From contig VDFB02000001.1 of the NCBI GenBank assembly GCA_007258455.2, forward strand, positions 16,798,162-16,862,161: a DNA stretch of 64,000 bases, in the 5' to 3' direction. Origin of the DNA: Sequoia sempervirens. Lineage: Eukaryota > Streptophyta > Pinopsida > Cupressales > Cupressaceae. Made by a program: the position numbers and the translations under genes. This document shows, piece by piece, positions 11,976-23,346 of this stretch (its first letter is position 1; each line of letters begins with the position of its first letter). Under the pieces are notes generated by a model. It ran no database searches, was not told where the DNA came from, and saw only the letters and a program-made list of their open reading frames with translations.

Positions 11976-12310
11976 TCTTGGTTCTATTTTTGTGATACTA
12001 ATAGTTCCTTTCCTCATAATCTAGGAGTGTTGTAGGTGTGAGTGTTGTGAGGTTGTTGCCTTGCAACCCAACCGATAACCCCTAGTTGGCATAGTTGGAA
12101 GGTTCCAAAGGTATTGCATGACGAAACCTTGGTTGGATCACTATCTTATTATTTTACCTTTAGGGACTCTATGGAAGTATTTTTTAGTGTGCATTATGGC
12201 CTCCTTCTTGCATCAATCTATCCCCTCTATGTAGCCTATGGATAGTGGTACTGGTATAACTTTTACTTCACAAGATCTGTCGATGGGTTTAACAAAGAAC
12301 CGTCTCCTCT
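11976..12310 (+). other. N2 leader
   Basis: Between the primer site and the protease-like ORF there is no gag. The reading frames contain stops and match nothing I recognise. The lack of gag here contrasts with the N1 and N4 members of the same wider family. Confidence 0.45.
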
Positions 12311-12784
12311 TTACATCCCCGCGTGGATCAATGCAAACATTGTATCATGTGTTCTCATTGATCTAACGTCACAAGTCAATATAATAACAAGGAGATTATG
12401 CTGATCAAATTTTTACACAAAGATGGGTATGATGCACTCATGAGTACCATCCGCACACATGATGGGCTTTCCATACCCCATTTAGGTAGTATTTTCTTGT
12501 CAAACCTGGTGAGACCTAAATCTATGAACCTCTTGTTTGACATCATCCCTAGGTTTGAGCTCTTTAGGGTGAAATTGGGTAGCCCTTGGCTGGTGGCGAT
12601 GAGTGTGGTACCCTCCTTCATGCATAAATGTCTAAAATTTATCCATGGAGGTTCTGTACATGTAACCTACAACACCGGTTATAGACCACCAATTGCATAT
12701 GGTAGCTACTCCTTGGACTACTCTTGGGCTGCACATGTTGGTCCTCTCCCACCTAGGATGGACCTTCTACACCAAATGTATTAG
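12311..12784 (+). pseudogene. N2 retroviral-type aspartic protease-like domain
   Basis: The frame around 12320-12390 reads CVLIDLTSQVNII, the position of the D-S/T-G active site in pepsin-like retrotransposon proteases (here D-L-T). The ORF at 12398-12784 continues with LRV/FRVKLGSPWLVAMSVVPS, equivalent to the GRPWIHxAGAVPS region of Ty3 proteases. It ends LHQMY. The same domain occurs at 60040-60606. A frame change separates the active-site part from the rest. The altered D-x-G triad suggests it is inactive or diverged. Confidence 0.65.
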
Positions 12785-14205
12785 AACTATAAGAAAGGGC
12801 ATCTGAGGCTGAAAGTTAGATACCCTCCCTCACCTTATGCTATTTCACATAGGGCTTGCTGAAAGGCTGACAACAATATCGCTAAGACACGAAGGAAGGA
12901 AGAAGAGAAGAAATCTCACGATCCTCCTTCTTCCTCTTTCGCTAGTCAGTCTAACACTTCTTCCTAATCTATTGTGGTACCATCAGGTTCTACTCCTTGT
13001 CTGCAGGAGAATCCTATGGTGCTCACTTGGTGAAAGCCTAAGCATCCTGCATTCAGACTTCTTGTTCTACCGACAGAGCCTAGACCCATTCAGTTCGATA
13101 GGAAGAAGGTCTCCTAAGGAGAGTCCTCTTTTTCTTGACTTCTGGGCCTCCTACCACTCTTGATCCTAAAGCAATGAGCGGGAAGAGGACCACTGTTGAG
13201 GCTCTTGAGCTGACTCCTCCCACTTTCTCGCAACCTGTCCCTCCTACTCCCATTCATGAATTTTTTCCTCCATTAGAAATGGCCATAGTGGACGTTCCCA
13301 TGGTTGAGCAGGAGCCCGATGCTCCTTCACAGCCTTCAGCCTCTAGCTCCAAGAGCCGAAGAAACTGCCTTGTGCACTAATGCAAGTTCCAATGAAAGGC
13401 TCTCTTATCTGAGTAGGTTGCCTCACAAAGAAGGGAGGAAGAAACGACTGCCCTACTTTAGGGCCTCCTGTAGTGTCTCCCTCTTCCCTCCCTTCGACTT
13501 CTCTCCAATTCGGTTCTGTGATACTTTTGGCATCCACTGCAAATGAAAATGCACCTAACCCCAAGGGGGTATAGGTTTTCATTACTCTTTCAGTGGAGTC
13601 ACCTTTGCTGATGTTCATTTTAGACATCTAGCCTTTTCTGAAGCCTTTGGATATGATTAATACCTTGGTCATACCCGTTCCGGTCCTCTCCTCCTCTTCC
13701 TCTGCACCCCTAGCCTCATTTGTGGGGAGTTCATCTCCTCTAGTGAATGAAGAGGTGGAGAGTGGTCCTTCTAGCAACGAATGGCATAAGAGGATCCCAC
13801 CTTCTTCACAAGGTGGTCTTGTGTTGAGTTTTTTTGTCCTAGTGATGGAACCAGTTCCATCTTCCCTAAGTTCGTGACTGCTTCTGAGTCACTCGGCGAG
13901 ACTAGCAGTGAATCTTAGGCTCAACCTACCCCATCCACTAAATTTATACATGGCGCTCATGTGTGGTGCATGTTTAACTCTGTGGATGAAGTTCTGGCCT
14001 TATAAGCAATCTTCACAAAATCGTTGACCTTGACTCCATAAGAGCTCAGTGGAGAGGACCTCAAGGGTCCCTCTTCATTAGCCCTTGTTGTGAGAGGGAC
14101 GAATGCCCCTCCTCTTAACATCCCTCCTATACAAGCTCATCCTCCTCCCCCCTATGATGATCTAGAGTGGGAAGCATACAATCTCTTGGTTGATCAATGT
14201 TAGGA
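12785..14205 (+). pseudogene. N2 Pro/Ser-rich tail ORF
   Basis: Downstream of the protease, coding-like Pro/Ser/Glu-rich stretches run in changing frames (13135-13380, 13647-13877), up to YDDLEWEAYNLLVDQC ending at 14203. A comparable tail follows the N4 protease at 60607-61286. No RT, RNase H or integrase is present, so N2 depends on another element. Function of the tail is unknown. Confidence 0.45.
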
Positions 14206-14540
14206 GGAGGTCTCTTCTTAATCTTGTGTGTGTGTTTTTGTATGTGATGTGTTCCCCTGTGATCATGCTATGTGTGCCTAGATGACCCTTGTCACCCCTA
14301 TTGGTGCTTGGATTCAGGTGTGGTTTTTGTTTCATAAACCTTCTTCTATTTGTATCATCATTCTTCTGTGTTTTTGCTTGATTTTTGATAAATTGGGGAC
14401 GATGCAAAGCATTGGGGCATTTAGGCTTCCCTTCCATGTTGACCCAATTTTTTATTTTTACTTTGTATTCTCATGCATTCTTCACATGGTTTGATATAGT
14501 AGGGGCTTGATGAAAGTTCATTTATATACTATTACTATAC

Positions 14541-14576
<36 letters not shown>

Positions 14577-14582
14577 ATATAT

Positions 14583-14613
<31 letters not shown>

Positions 14614-15190
14614 TGAGCAATTCTAACCCTGATATATTAGGCTACTCCTATGCCCTTCATTTGTGTTTTCTCTTTTTATTTCTCTGTATCTTTCTCTCTT
14701 CTTTGCTTTAGTTGTCCCTCCTATGTGTGGCAATGTTCTTTCTTTAACATTTTTATTTTCAGAAAGTGCATTCATTGTCAACGAATCTTTTCCCAAAATC
14801 CTAGCAAACCTTTCTTTAGAATCACATTCTCAACTTGGAACCCTAACAGAATGTGTTTCCTTCATCATGGGTTTGTAAAGAAAGGAATTAAACCTTCCTC
14901 TGAAGTGAGAATGACTTTGACCTCCCCCTTGCATGGGGACATATTCTTCCTTTCAAATTCATTGATGAAGTGTGCATCTTTCAAAAGGATTCCTTGATGA
15001 AGGATCGATTCGAGAAAGAGAACATCTACTTTTGAACTATGCGTCCCTTGAGTGGACCGTCTCTTCACGATGGGTTCCCAAGGGACCCCTTCAAAAGTTT
15101 TCAAAGCTGTCGACAGCTTGTGCAATTGTCTTCTCACTCACCTATGTGGCAGCTTCTTGAGTTTACAGATTCCACTTTCTCAAGTTTCCT
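14206..15190 (+). other. N2 3' non-coding region
   Basis: The region is rich in T and C. It contains a motif shared with N4: GATGCAAAGCATTGGGGC then CCTTCCATGTTGACCCAA at 14401-14447, matching the 61.5-61.8 kb repeat. An (AT)n/(ATTT)n microsatellite lies at 14541-14612. No gene is supported. Confidence 0.55.
14541..14612. repeat. (AT)n and (ATTT)n microsatellite
   Basis: Alternating AT with a short interruption is followed by a run of ATTT units. Confidence 0.95.
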
Positions 15191-15194
15191 TTAT

Positions 15195-15605
15195 GTGAGA
15201 GATCTTGGGGGATACCTCCCTACAAGAATAAGAGCATGTGGGGTGCTTCCTTTGAGATTCTTCCATGCGAGAGATCTTGGGGGTGGCTCCCCTATAGGAC
15301 TAAGAGCCTGTAGGGTTCTTTATCGTGTTTCCTCCATGGGAGAGATGTTGGGGGTTACCTTCCCTATAGGATTGAGAGCCTATGGGGTGCTTCTTTGGGT
15401 GTTCTTCATGCTTGATTTCATGGAGAATACCTTCCCTATGGGACTGAGACCCTGTAGGGTGCTTCCTTGGGTGTTCTTCATTCTTGAGTTTGTGGATAAT
15501 ACCTTCCCTATGGGATTGAGAGCCCGTAGGGAGCTTCCTTTGGGTCTCCTCCATGCTAGAGTTTTTGGGAGAAACCTTCCTTACAAGACCAAGAACCTGT
15601 AAGTT
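15195..15605. repeat. Tandem minisatellite, about 72-bp unit, about six copies
   Basis: Anchor words AGAGC(C/A)(T/C)GTxGGG recur near 15231, 15302, 15378, 15448, 15518 and 15590. Each sits in a unit containing CTTCCAT or CTTCAT and CCTTCCCTATxGGA. The unit is near a multiple of three, so both strands yield repetitive peptides; these are by-products of the repeat. It lies just before N2's polypurine tract. Confidence 0.8.
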
Positions 15606-15779
15606 GCTTTCCCTTCTCAACTTCATAGTTTCGAGTAGCTATGGAGTCCTTTGCTTTCCCTGCACCTTTGGGTACACAAGATCTAGCTCTTCTTCCTCGA
15701 TGGTTCAGGTATACATTTCTAACCTTACACTCTCCTTGATCTACTTTACCGAGCACTCATCAGTATTTGTGCTTGCTAA

Positions 15780-15792
15780 AGTGAGGGAAAAA
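15780..15792 (+). other. Polypurine tract of N2
   Basis: AGTGAGGGAAAAA abuts the start of the right LTR (TTTATAGGAG, corresponding to TGTATAGGAG in the left LTR). Confidence 0.6.
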
Positions 15793-16452
15793 TTTATAGG
15801 AGAGAATTACACCCCATGTGTAAATCCCCCTTTTTTCCCTCTCCACTTTAGAAAACTAGGTTCAAAGGATTAATTCGACCTAACCCACTACTTACATCCC
15901 ACTTGGTGCCTATTTTGAGCATCGGTGGAGGCGTTTCTATAGGGGATTCCCACTTAGCATGTAGACGTTCGCGTGGTGCGCTTATGTCCCTGGCAAATTC
16001 TTGTAGCTGAACCTGCAGAGGTGTTACACTTCTGATTGGGAGTCAAGTTGTAATACCCCCTTCGGCTGACTGACCTAAATATGGCCGTGTCTTTCATTCC
16101 TTCTTCAAATTGACTCCTTGAACAAACATTTCATCTTCTACAATCACTCCATAAGCTTCAACACACTCTTTTGCATTCACTTCAAGCTTTCTAGTAGAAT
16201 TCTTGCACTCCATTGCAACAAACACAACACTCCATCACTTTGGTAGAACAAATTGGGAATGAAACACCATTACAGCAGAGGATCGAGTACTCTCATTTTC
16301 TCCCCCAAGCAGCCTTGAGCGCTCTTGGTGTAGGTGTTAAGCCTCCCTTTCTTTCCTTCTATCACTTGGTTGAGTTAGCACTTTACTATATTATTCTCTT
16401 TATCTTGTTTCCTTGGCTATCTGTGAAGGTGGAAACACCTCAACGAGGGTCT
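15793..16452 (+). mobile_element. Element N2, right LTR, part 1
   Basis: It matches 10716-11400 closely, including ACCCCATGTGTAAATCCCCC and the CTTCAAATTGACTCCTTGAAC segment. It is interrupted after GTCTGAC, where the left LTR continues to TAGGCCCCTATACAGCC. The missing part resumes at 21542. Confidence 0.85.
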
Positions 16453-16973
16453 GACTGAGGAATATGATGGTTTTGGATGTGAATTATGTATTTTGGTGTT
16501 GTCATTGATGGCAACCATAGTTATCTTTGAGGTCTACAGTTTTGTATTATGTCATACCGGAAGAAGTGAAATATGTATGTTATTGATAGTATTATCAGTT
16601 GAATAGGATATTCGGTTGTGAAGTCTCACTGAATCACTTTTCTTGGTTGTGGAATGTTGAACATGTTTCCTTGGCACTCAGAGAGCATACAATTATTGAA
16701 TCTAGAAAAAGTATTCTTGTGGCTATAGGTCTTGTTGGACATTCTCTGTTTATTTGCTATGTCAAGCTGACTCAGTGAAATATTGTATACCGGATGTAAA
16801 AATTTAATTATTGTTGTTATTATCCTTTCAGGTGTTCGATTATTGGTCCCAGCTATTGTTTGGCTAACTTGCTCAGATCCACATAGAATTTATCCATTAC
16901 ATGGGCTGACTAGTTACCAATTTTGTTAAGTTTTGTGGAAGCCGACTTGCGGTGATGAAATCATTTTAAGTGG

Positions 16974-17038
<65 letters not shown>

Positions 17039-17582
17039 GCCATATCCTTTGGATGTATGTAGGAGTTGTATGTGCAATTGTTGTGATTGTCTAAGAAGAG
17101 ATTAAGTGATTTCATGTGCAGTTTCACTTGTGCATAAAGATTTTTGTGTGCGAACTTGAGCAGAACAGGGCAGAAGTTCTTCATCAGTCATCAAGGAAGA
17201 AGTTCGTCACCAGAGCTTAACCAAAATTGTAATCAAGCATTTGTAGATGCTATTATAATAGTTCACTTTCTTTTGGAACTATTCCAATCTCTTTTGTAAA
17301 GGTAGTGAGCCTTATTTTGAGCAGTGAGCTCTAGGGAGTGAGCCTGAATGCATGTGCTTTCCCCTATTGTTTTTCTTTATACTTTTAACAGAGTATAATC
17401 TTGTGGACTGACCTCCACCATGGTTTTTACCCTAACAGGGTTTCCACACAAAAATGTTAATTGCTTATGGTTAATTGTTTATTCAACAGATCTTAGATTA
17501 AAGTTAAGTTTGTAAAGTTTAAATTTCTGTGACAACTGATTCACCCCCCTCTCTTAGTTTTTTGTCCTTTCTTTTTCCAACA
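16453..17582 (+). mobile_element. Element N3, 5' LTR
   Basis: It matches the 3' LTR at 20426-21541 over its length, starting near ATATGATGG and ending TTCCAACA at 17582. The first bases (TGAGGA) differ from the 3' LTR's TGTTGGC. An (AT)n-(GT)n microsatellite lies inside. LTR length is about 1.1 kb. Confidence 0.8.
16974..17035. repeat. (AT)n(GT)n microsatellite in the N3 5' LTR
   Basis: A short TA run is followed by more than twenty GT units. The 3' LTR has only a short ATATATATGTG here, so the array expanded after insertion. Confidence 0.95.
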
Positions 17583-17584
17583 AT

Positions 17585-17596
17585 TGGTATCAAAGA
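17585..17596 (+). other. Primer-binding site of N3 (tRNA-iMet type)
   Basis: TGGTATCAAAGA sits 2 bases after the LTR end. It differs from the standard TGGTATCAGAGC complement of initiator tRNA-Met at two positions. This is the usual primer of plant Copia elements. Confidence 0.8.
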
Positions 17597-17640
17597 TAGT
17601 TCCTCAAAAGAAGCCTAATAGATTGAGGAAAGAAAATTCA

Positions 17641-18746
17641 ATGGATACAAGCAATCTACAACAACAACTCATGCTAGCCTTAGATGACCTTGATCAGTCA
17701 AAATCTAAAATCGAGGAGCTACAAGAAAATCTAGAAAATGCAGAAAAGTTTATCCAGACATTAAAAGACAAGATCAATGAATCGAGGGATAAAAGAAAGG
17801 AGTTATGTGGTCAACTTAAGCAAAAAAGAAAAAGTAGTCAAGATGAACAACTTAGTCAAGTTCAAAAGGAGAAAACAAAAGAATTTGAAAAGCTTGCTCA
17901 AGAAAACGCTACCTTGAAGCGTGAAAAAAAATCCATCATGATGAGGATGACCAAGGAGTTGGAGGAAAGAAAGAAGAATGAAGAAAAGCTTGCTCAATCC
18001 CTGAACGAGAAATCAGAATAATGCAATCGATTGGAGAATGAATTAGAACAAAGCAAGAATAATGAAGAAGAGCTTGAAAAATAGCTTGATGATCTAAGAG
18101 ATGAAATTGCTACTGCAAATGAGTTTAAAGACAAATTTAAAGTAAGCTCAGCTAAACTAGATGAACTAATTAAAGGTTAGAGAGTTGATGGTGATAGATG
18201 AGGTCTTGGATATGAAGAAGGAGAAAGTTCCAGATCCGAACAAAGGAGATCTGATCAAGGAAATCTACAAGAAGGCCATTTATACAAAGAAATCAAGCAA
18301 ATGGACCCATGAGGAATTCGGTAAGACAACCTAATGCTCAAAAATTTAATGGCTACTTCTATGTTTGTAATAAATTCGATCATATGGCTTCTCAATGTAG
18401 AAGTACGATAAACACAACAAAGCCATCCTTCTCAGGTCAGTGCTTTAACTGTTACAAATATGGTCATAAGTCAAGTGAATGCAAAATTGTGATGTATAAA
18501 CTACACAGAGATATCAAGTGTTATACATGCAATAGATTTGGACATGTTGCTAACCAGTGTAGATTTAGACAAATTCAGTGGAAAAATTGGTCCAACCAAA
18601 GGAATGTTATTTGCTATAATTGCAATAAACCTAGACACATTTCTAGAACCCGTTGGAACAAAAGAGGTCCGGTAAGACAGGACAAGCAACCGGATGCCAA
18701 AGGAAAAGAAAAGATCACTAGGGATGAGATCAAGAAGCAGATGTAG
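17641..18746 (+). pseudogene. N3 gag-like protein: coiled coil plus four zinc knuckles
   Basis: The ATG at 17641 (MDTSNLQQQ) is preferred to the one at 17584, which overlaps the primer site. The first 130 residues are highly charged and heptad-like (LDDLDQSKSKIEELQENL), a long coiled coil. A TAA at 18019 and a later frameshift break the frame. From 18345 a second frame has four CCHC-type knuckles: the first has lost its first Cys, the second (CFNCYKYGHKSSEC) and third (CYTCNRFGHVANQC) are complete, and in the fourth the last Cys is Arg. A gag role in RNA binding is inferred. Confidence 0.7.
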
Positions 18747-19290
18747 AAAAAATGGGTGAGGAAGAACCCATCTACAGATGAAAATCAACCTGCACTGGAA
18801 GCTGCTTCTAGTAATACATCCAAAAATTAATTGTAGTCTCTACCATAGGGGGAGCTGTCAGGAAAATCCTTTTAATCCCCTGCAAGTGGCTTACACATAA
18901 GTGTGGATGAATCCAATATAAAATAATTTTTTTTTCAATGGTTTTGGATTAAATCAGACACACCAATAAAGCTTATCAAAGATCCGCATTTGAATTGTTT
19001 GCCCCAGAATATAAAAATCTATAAAATCTACAGAATTAGGGCAAGAGCATTTAATGTGAAAAGTATAAAGTTAGTGCGATAAAAGTGGTCTCTTTCACTT
19101 TCATTTGTAAAATTTTCATTCAAGAGAAGGAAGTTTGCAAAGCTCCTAGTGATTTCTGCATAAGTGGAAGAAAGATTTAGGCACAGGAAAGGGTTTGTGA
19201 ATCGTTCTTCATTTTCGTCTTCAAAAGGTATTTTCAGTAAAAACCTATGAATTTGTGTTCTTCAAATCATCGCTACCCCACTGCTTGTGG
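18747..19290 (+). other. N3 spacer between gag and the second ORF
   Basis: It contains GGGGGAGCTGTCAGG near 18848, a purine-rich stretch, then stop-rich sequence. No protease, integrase or RT is present where a Copia element would have them. Confidence 0.5.
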
Positions 19291-19292
19291 GA

Positions 19293-20006
19293 ATTAAAGA
19301 TAGACCCCACCCCAAATTCAAATTGCATACATATAAATTTGTTGAGACTGAACCCCTAGGTGCATTTTCTTCCATACTGTATGAAGTATTGCATATAGAG
19401 GATTTTAGAGCTTATGTGCATGCAAGCATTAAGGATTCGAGAAGTACTTGATTGTTGGATCTCTACACTAACCATATTGTACAAGAGGATTTCTCTGTGA
19501 AGCCAGAAATTTGTGCAGTTTACAAAATTCCCTATCTTAAAGAGGATGATTTAGTTCGATTTGTTCTAAGTACAATGCATGATGAATTCCTATGGTTAGA
19601 CATACCCTTCAAAATCTCCAAGGAGGAAATCTATGTTGTAACAGGTTTGAGTTCGACCGGTAGACTTTTAAAATTGAAATCCATCAAGAATGAAGATGTA
19701 ACTAGAGCTACTAGCTCTCACTAGGACAAAAGGGCAATGACAATAGAGCATATTGCCAAGATTGATGTCAAATTTTCTTCAATGATTATTGGATACAAAA
19801 TCTACCACTCAAGCCAGGATAATTCAATATCTGGAACTACTATCCACACTACATATGAAATGGTAAAGGAGAACATAGAATATGACTTGTGTGAAGTGTT
19901 AAGAGGCCAACTCTTGGATAATGTCAAGAGGATCAAGAAGGATAAGAAGAATATTTTCAAGTTCGACAAATCTGTTAATTTTCTTGTATTTTTACTTCTT
20001 AGGTGA
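19293..20006 (+). pseudogene. N3 second ORF of unknown function
   Basis: One continuous frame (frame 3) runs from about 19293 to the TGA at 20004 with two internal stops (TGA near 19448 and TAG at 19722). It encodes about 235 residues. Visible motifs include FVETEPLGAF, HDEFLWLDIPFKIS, EEIYVVTGLSSTG and, near the end, a basic stretch KRIKKDKKNIF followed by a hydrophobic one. The ...EIxxVTGL pattern faintly recalls plant mobile-domain proteins (EDVxxLTGLP), but I would not assign it. It is not an RT, protease or integrase. It occupies the place of pol in this LTR element. Confidence 0.5.
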
Positions 20007-20411
20007 AGTGCTTGGATTTGATAAAGTCTAGTGGAGGAATGATACCCCTGTTGCAGTGCAAATTTGGGACATTCTAATCAATCTTGGTAACTGACAGGTC
20101 TAGAATACAATTCTCTATGGAAACATCTCAATTTTGGAGAGCCTGAAGAGTATTTGGAATTCGACCCTTAGCAACTTGAAGAAGGTCTTTGCAGACATTT
20201 TCCAATTTTTGTAAGTTTCCATGCAGTATGTGTACAAGTTTTGCACCCATAATTTTGTCATTAATGTCAAAGGGGGAGAGGAGGTATAGTGAAAAATATT
20301 TTAGGAGTAATATTTTTGAAGATCTACAATATTGAGTATTTAGTATTGTGTGTACCGGTAGCATATTATCTCCAACACTTAGTAATTTTTCACTAAGTGT
20401 TTCCACCAATT
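20007..20411 (+). other. N3 3' untranslated region
   Basis: There are two GGGGGAG-like purine runs (near 20271 and 20415) and no ORF of interest. Confidence 0.45.
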
Positions 20412-20425
20412 CCAAAGGGGGAGAT
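20412..20425 (+). other. Polypurine tract of N3
   Basis: CCAAAGGGGGAGAT precedes TGTTGGCATATG, the 3' LTR start. This is typical of Copia elements. Confidence 0.8.
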
Positions 20426-21541
20426 TGTTGGCATATGATGGTTGTGGACATGATTTTTGTATTCTCATGTTGGCATTGATGGCAACCATAGTTATCTCTG
20501 AGTTCCACAGTTTTGTATTATGTCGTACTAGAAGAAGAAGTGAAATTTGTATGTTATTGACAATATCATCAGCTGAATAGGATATTCGGTTGTGAAGTCT
20601 CACCGAATCACTTTTCTTGGTTATGGAATGTTGAACACGTTTCCTTGGCATTGAGAGAGCATACAATTATATTGAATCTAGCAAAAGTATTATTGTGGCT
20701 ATAGGTCTGGTTGGACATTCTCTGTTTATTTGCTATGTCAAGCCGACTTAGTGAAATATTGTATACCAGATGTATCAAGGTTAACTATTGTTGTTATTAT
20801 CCTTTCGAGTGTTTGATTATTGGTCCCAACTATTGTTTGGCCGATTTTCTCAAGTCCACATAGAATTTATCCATTATATGGGCTGACTAGTTACCAATTT
20901 TGTTAAGTTTTGTGGAAGCTGACTTTTGGTGATGAAATGTTTGTAAGTGGATATATATATGTGTTCCGCCATATATTTTGGATCTATGTAGGAGTTGTAT
21001 GTGAAATTGTTGCAATTTTCTAAGAAGATATTAAGCGATTTCATGCACAGTTTCACTTGCACATAAAGATTTTTGTGGGCGAACTTGAGCAGAATAGGGC
21101 AGAAGTTCTTCATCAGTCATCAAGGTAGAATTTCGTCACCAAAGCTTAACCAGAACTATAATTAGGAATTTTTAGATGTTATTATATCAGTTCACTTTCT
21201 TTTGGAACTATTCCAATCTCTTTTGTAAAGGCAGTGAGCCTTTTTCTGAGTAGTGAGCTCTAGGCAGTGAGCTTGAATGCATGTGCATTCCCCTTATTAT
21301 TTTTCTTTATACTTTTAACAGAGTATAATCTTGTGGACTGACATCCACCGTGGTTTTTCCCCTAATAGGGTTTCCACACAAAAATCTTGGTGTTCTTTGT
21401 CTCTCTAATGTGTTAATTGCTTATGGTTAATTGTTATTCATTAGATCTAAGATTAAAGTTAAGTTAAGTTTGTAAAGTTTAAATTTCTGTAACAACTGAT
21501 TCACCCCCCCCTTTTAGTTGTATATCTTTGCTTCTGCCAAT
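20426..21541 (+). mobile_element. Element N3, 3' LTR
   Basis: It starts TGTTGGCATATGATGG and ends near CTGCCAATA, where N2 LTR sequence (GCCCCTATATAGCCACC) resumes. Comparison with 16453-17582 shows point changes and small indels throughout, so the insertion is not recent. Confidence 0.8.
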
Positions 21542-22083
21542 AGCCCCTATATAGCCACCCAACATTTTCTCTCTTTTTGTGTGTAGGTGGATGTTCTTTC
21601 GAGGAGCTAGCTAGTGAACAAGTTCCTTTGTGAGATTCTTCTCGCCACCCTTACTCTTTCATTCTTACTTTATCATATTAACGAATATTTCATTTACTTA
21701 ATCATGTTATTTGGCCCTTTAATAATAGTTAGCTGGGTCGTTAGCCTGTTTTAATAGGTTTGACCTTGTCTCTTCTATTGCTTGGTTGTATGGATGCCAG
21801 CGCACTTTAGAGATGCTAGCATGTCATGCTGTCGTTCAAGGACTGTGCTTCCGTCCTAGGGAAGAGAGCTCCCTGAGGCATAGTGTTGAACCTAAGAACC
21901 ATCTCGCCTAGCCCCACTTCAAAACTCAGGATTCCAGAGTGGTTATAGTACTCTATAGTCCCCATCATTCTCATCCTCATACCCTAAACATCCCATTTAG
22001 TTGAGGTTTAAGTTAGGGTAGCTTTCTGCATCTTGGCGCTCCATGACCTAGGGCCTTGCATGTGGAAATCCACCTACCTTACA
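21542..22083 (+). mobile_element. Element N2, right LTR, part 2
   Basis: It corresponds to 11407-11951 of the left LTR (TATAGCCACC, TTTCGAGGAGCTAGC, GGGCCTTGCA) and ends ACCTTACA. CTAGC follows, the right copy of the target-site duplication. Confidence 0.85.
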
Positions 22084-22409
22084 CTAGCAAGTTGCATCAT
22101 TGTGGTAACTTGAGGGTTGGTGTAAGTAGGAATAGATGCATTGGTTGTAGGAGGAGGAATTTGAGTTTCTCCTTGAGTTTGAGTATTGTTTGAAGTTTGA
22201 GCACAACTAGTCATTGAGGTAAGATGTTTACCAAAAATATGAGCTAAGTTACATGCAATCTCTATTCCTTTTTCACTTTTAATCATTTGGTGTATGTTAT
22301 CTATGGTAGGAATAGCAGCGTTGGAAATGTTTTCGGTACTCAATAGGTTTTTTAGGTTTTCCAATTCTTCATGGATTTGGATTAGGTTTTCTTGAGGGAC
22401 ACTAGCAAT
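22084..22409 (-). pseudogene. Element N1 gag, middle portion
   Basis: The minus-strand frame (residues SVPQENLIQIHEEL, AAIPTIDNIHQMIKSE, TNPQVTTMMQLAS) aligns with N4 gag at 58190-58510. It joins the 9375-10715 segment once N2 is removed. It is bounded on the right by the TIR transposon. Confidence 0.8.
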
Positions 22410-23182
22410 GGGTATGTGCAGGATCATCATGGAAAAAATAGGCCCTTAAGAGGCAAAAAATTCAGAAAAATCAAAGTTAGGAAACTTGACGTAAAAATTT
22501 GAATAAGTTATCTATATTATTTCAAAAATATGTAAGAATAGAATTTGTAGTAAATCGAATGTAGTTTCTAAACTACTAGGTTTATTTATTTATTTTAAAT
22601 TTATTTGGTGAAAATTTGAAATTTCAATGCGAGTACTTAAATTTCAATAAAAATAAGTAGGTGTCTATCCGACCACCCTAACCACAATAAAATGAGAATA
22701 TTTTTTATAATATTTTAAATATAAGTAGAGGACCGATGTCCCGATGTGATGCATATTTTTGTAATTTTTTCTAATTAAATAATTGATTATGATTTTTTAT
22801 TACAACTTTTAAAAATATAAAACTCATATGTCCACCTTAACTTGGTCAAAATTCATGAAATTCAAATTTTTTTAATCCTATAGTATGTGAAGCATAGAAT
22901 GTGACGATGTTTGATTCAAAAATGTGATACCATTTGAAAGATATAGATGTTTTTCAATCAGCCTATCAATCATGACTTAGTCGTAATTGAAATAGAAAAT
23001 GAATAATAATAATTTATTAAATTCAAAGTAAAGCATAATTTATATTGGTGGAAAGTTGAGAATCTCCTTTAAAAACCCTTTTCGTTTCATCAATTTTGGG
23101 TAAAAATATGTCGTCAACCACATACCCTACACATACCCATCATATCATGACTTTTTGGCCCATCATGATCCTGCACATACCC
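22410..23182. mobile_element. TIR transposon (MITE-like), copy 1
   Basis: It is 773 bp long and starts GGGTATGTGCAGGATCATCA. It ends in the inverse (TGATCCTGCACATACCC), giving terminal inverted repeats of about 20 bp. It interrupts the N1 gag between codons whose neighbours are contiguous in N4. Flanks CAAT (left) and CAAC (right) may be a 4-bp target duplication. The interior is AT-rich with no transposase. A second copy lies at 26149-26930. I did not match the termini to a known superfamily. Confidence 0.85.
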
Positions 23183-23346
23183 CAACCATTGTTTCAACAC
23201 TTGTCACATTGCTTGTAGGTAAGGTGGGCATAGGAATAGAGTTATCAAAGGTATGGTCCATACCTAGTGAACTAGTGTCAACACTATGAGTGAAAGAGCT
23301 AGATAACCCAAGATTCATGACGAGTGTGTTATCACGAGATGGCATG
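23183..23346 (-). pseudogene. Element N1 gag, N-terminal portion
   Basis: Starting at the ATG at 23346, the minus strand reads MPSRDNTLVMNLGLSSSF, the equivalent of MSSCNSTIIVDLGLSISF at the N4 gag start (58039). The reading frame continues to the TIR insertion. Confidence 0.75.

Noticed and set aside
15300..15626. Repetitive minus-strand ORF (TGSQSHREG units) and its plus-strand partner
   Set aside because: The unit length is close to a multiple of three and both strands are open. The peptides are products of the minisatellite.
17803..17997. Hydrophobic Leu/Phe-rich minus-strand ORF opposite the N3 gag
   Set aside because: It is the complement of a Lys/Glu-rich coiled coil.
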